From Pseudarthrobacter sp. (GTDB lineage: Bacteria > Actinomycetota > Actinomycetes > Actinomycetales > Micrococcaceae), in NCBI GenBank assembly GCA_031178005.1, contig JAPSJV010000001.1:186001-250000 (forward strand): a DNA stretch of 64,000 nucleotides. Reading direction: 5' to 3'. Positions 63,021 to 64,000 of this stretch are shown here, piece after piece. The position numbers and the translations under genes were made by a program. Every line of letters begins with the position of its first letter. The first letter of the stretch is position 1. The notes under the pieces were generated by a model, which was not told the origin of the DNA, ran no database searches, and was given only the letters and a program-made list of their open reading frames with translations.

Positions 63021-64000
63021 TCAGTTGCCGCCGAGGGCGATGAGTGCATCGACTTTGGTAACGCGTTGGACCGCCAAGGCCGCGCCGGCCAGGCCGAGGG
63101 CGACTATCCCAAGAATGGGCAGCAGCGTCGTTGCAGGGGTGACCAGGAACGGAGCCGCTTGAGCTGCAAAGATCCCGCCGAGTATGCCGAGCCCGCCGCC
63201 AAACCCGGCACCGGCGAGCAGGACGATGGCTGCCTGGGTGATGGCGTCCCGCAGGACATAGCCGCTGGAGGCTCCCATGGCTTTGAGGACCGCTATGTCG
63301 CGCGTCCGCTGGATCGTCCAGACCGTCAGGAATGCCACGATGACCAGGGCGGAGATGCCGTAGAGAAAGGCCTGCATCAGGGTCAGGGAGCCATTCTCGC
63401 TCTTATAGGATCCCAGGGCCTGGAAGGACCCGGTGCGGGAAGCACTCACCGTGTGGGCTGCCTTGTCAGCGGCGGCTTCGTCAACTGTGGCGCCGTCTTT
63501 GTAGGTAATGGCGGCGACGGTCGCAAGTTGTTCAGGGTTGGATAGGTGAGCGAGTTTTGCCCAGGTAGGAAGTGCCGTCCAGACGACGCTGGTGTGCGAA
63601 TACCACCGGTCCTCGACGACGGCGCCGACGGTCAACTCGATGCCTCCGACATTGGCTTTATCGCCCGCGTTTAGGGCCAGTGCCTTAGCGACGGTTTCAC
63701 CGATGACGACGGTATCGGCCTCGACGCGGGACGGTGCGAGGTTGCCCTCGGGTGAGACGCCGAACACGGCCACATTGGTGGTCCCGGCACCGGCTTCGGT
63801 GTCCCCGGCCAGGGCCTGGAACCGGGTCTGGCTGATGCCCAGGGCTTCGACGTTTTGGACACCGTCTTGGTGCTTCCAGCTGGCGACTTGGGCGGCCGTG
63901 ATTTCGCTTTCGGTGAAGGAGGCTTTGGCCTGGTTGGTTCCGGAGGCCCCGAAAGCGATGCTGTCCACGGCTTTGCCGGTGGTTCCGCTGGCTGCAACGG
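63021..64000 (-). CDS. FtsX-type ABC permease, N-terminus cut by window edge
   Basis: At least 326 residues are visible, with the frame open to the window end. The periplasmic MacB-like domain is followed by the FtsX domain: helix ~near LMQAFLYGISALVIVAFLTVWTIQRT, then RDIAVLKAMGASSGYVLRDAI (the conserved coupling loop) and two further helices. Forms a transporter with the ATPase encoded 60 bp downstream. Confidence 0.92.
   Translation of the reverse strand, partial: VAASGTTGKAVDSIAFGASGTNQAKASFTESEITAAQVASWKHQDGVQNVEALGISQTRFQALAGDTEAGAGTTNVAVFGVSPEGNLAPSRVEADTVVIGETVAKALALNAGDKANVGGIELTVGAVVEDRWYSHTSVVWTALPTWAKLAHLSNPEQLATVAAITYKDGATVDEAAADKAAHTVSASRTGSFQALGSYKSENGSLTLMQAFLYGISALVIVAFLTVWTIQRTRDIAVLKAMGASSGYVLRDAITQAAIVLLAGAGFGGGLGILGGIFAAQAAPFLVTPATTLLPILGIVALGLAGAALAVQRVTKVDALIALGGN

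Overview
The window is a high-GC actinobacterial chromosome segment, most likely from Arthrobacter, Pseudarthrobacter or a close Micrococcaceae relative. This rests on GC-rich codon use, many GTG/TTG starts and ATGA overlaps, actinobacterium-specific families (MarP protease, GlxR-type Crp, Ssd/CpaE plus split TadA/B/C/E/G genes, TipA-like MerR, SseB-like protein), and 3'-end repeats of the GGTTGAGCTTGTCGAAACC type. The species is inferred, not proven.

Layout. 1-8.2 kb: a partial GlxR/Crp regulator (-), MarP (+), then a tightly coupled operon of a small Pro-rich exported protein, histidine kinase, response regulator, SLC13-type permease and glycerate kinase, then aroQ (-). 8.2-17 kb: an alpha-galactoside module on the minus strand (two ABC permeases, substrate-binding lipoprotein, GH36 alpha-galactosidase), divergent from a Gfo/Idh/MocA oxidoreductase and a LacI regulator, with two LacI-type operators between them; then a DeoR regulator. 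17-25 kb: acsA, a membrane protein, nth, a Nudix hydrolase, a CHAD protein carrying a perfect 14-copy Ala-Gly-Gln repeat, and a family-A polymerase-like protein. 25.4-40.2 kb: the actinobacterial Tad/Flp-like pilus locus (ssd-tadA-tadB-tadC-DUF4244 pilin-tadE-tadG-like). 40-52 kb: a DUF1998-type helicase, GNAT, tRNA hydroxylase TrhO, four adjacent lipoprotein genes, a TipA-like regulator, a methyltransferase and topA. 52-64 kb: SseB-like protein, Ppx/GppA, proC, TrkA/TrkH, AcuC-like deacetylase, an orphan gene in an AT-rich island, an ArsR regulator, lldD/lldR and an ABC transporter cut by the window end.

The main discovery candidate is a 9,124-bp integrative element (about 30,058-39,181) inserted inside the pilin gene of the Tad locus. 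It encodes a large serine integrase, a primase-polymerase/helicase, an HK97-fold major capsid protein and several small unknown proteins. I see no terminase, portal, protease or tail gene. It resembles a capsid-encoding phage satellite rather than a full prophage. The junctions can be read at base level: an 8-bp core (gccacctt) lies at both ends, two 13-bp inverted arms would form a symmetric attP on excision, and joining the flanks restores an in-frame 149-residue pilin. The element also has a 12-copy CGTCCCG iteron-like array after the primase gene, a cluster of DnaA-box-like sequences, a 21-bp composite hairpin that covers the ribosome binding site of the capsid gene, and about 1 kb of structured non-coding DNA. 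These suggest an autonomously replicating, translationally controlled satellite whose excision could switch a host pilus gene back on.

The backbone (topA, helicase, Tad locus, acsA, MarP, Nudix, nth, Crp) is the same gene set found together in Mycobacterium tuberculosis around Rv3646c-Rv3676, here rearranged and interrupted by sugar, transport and mobile modules.
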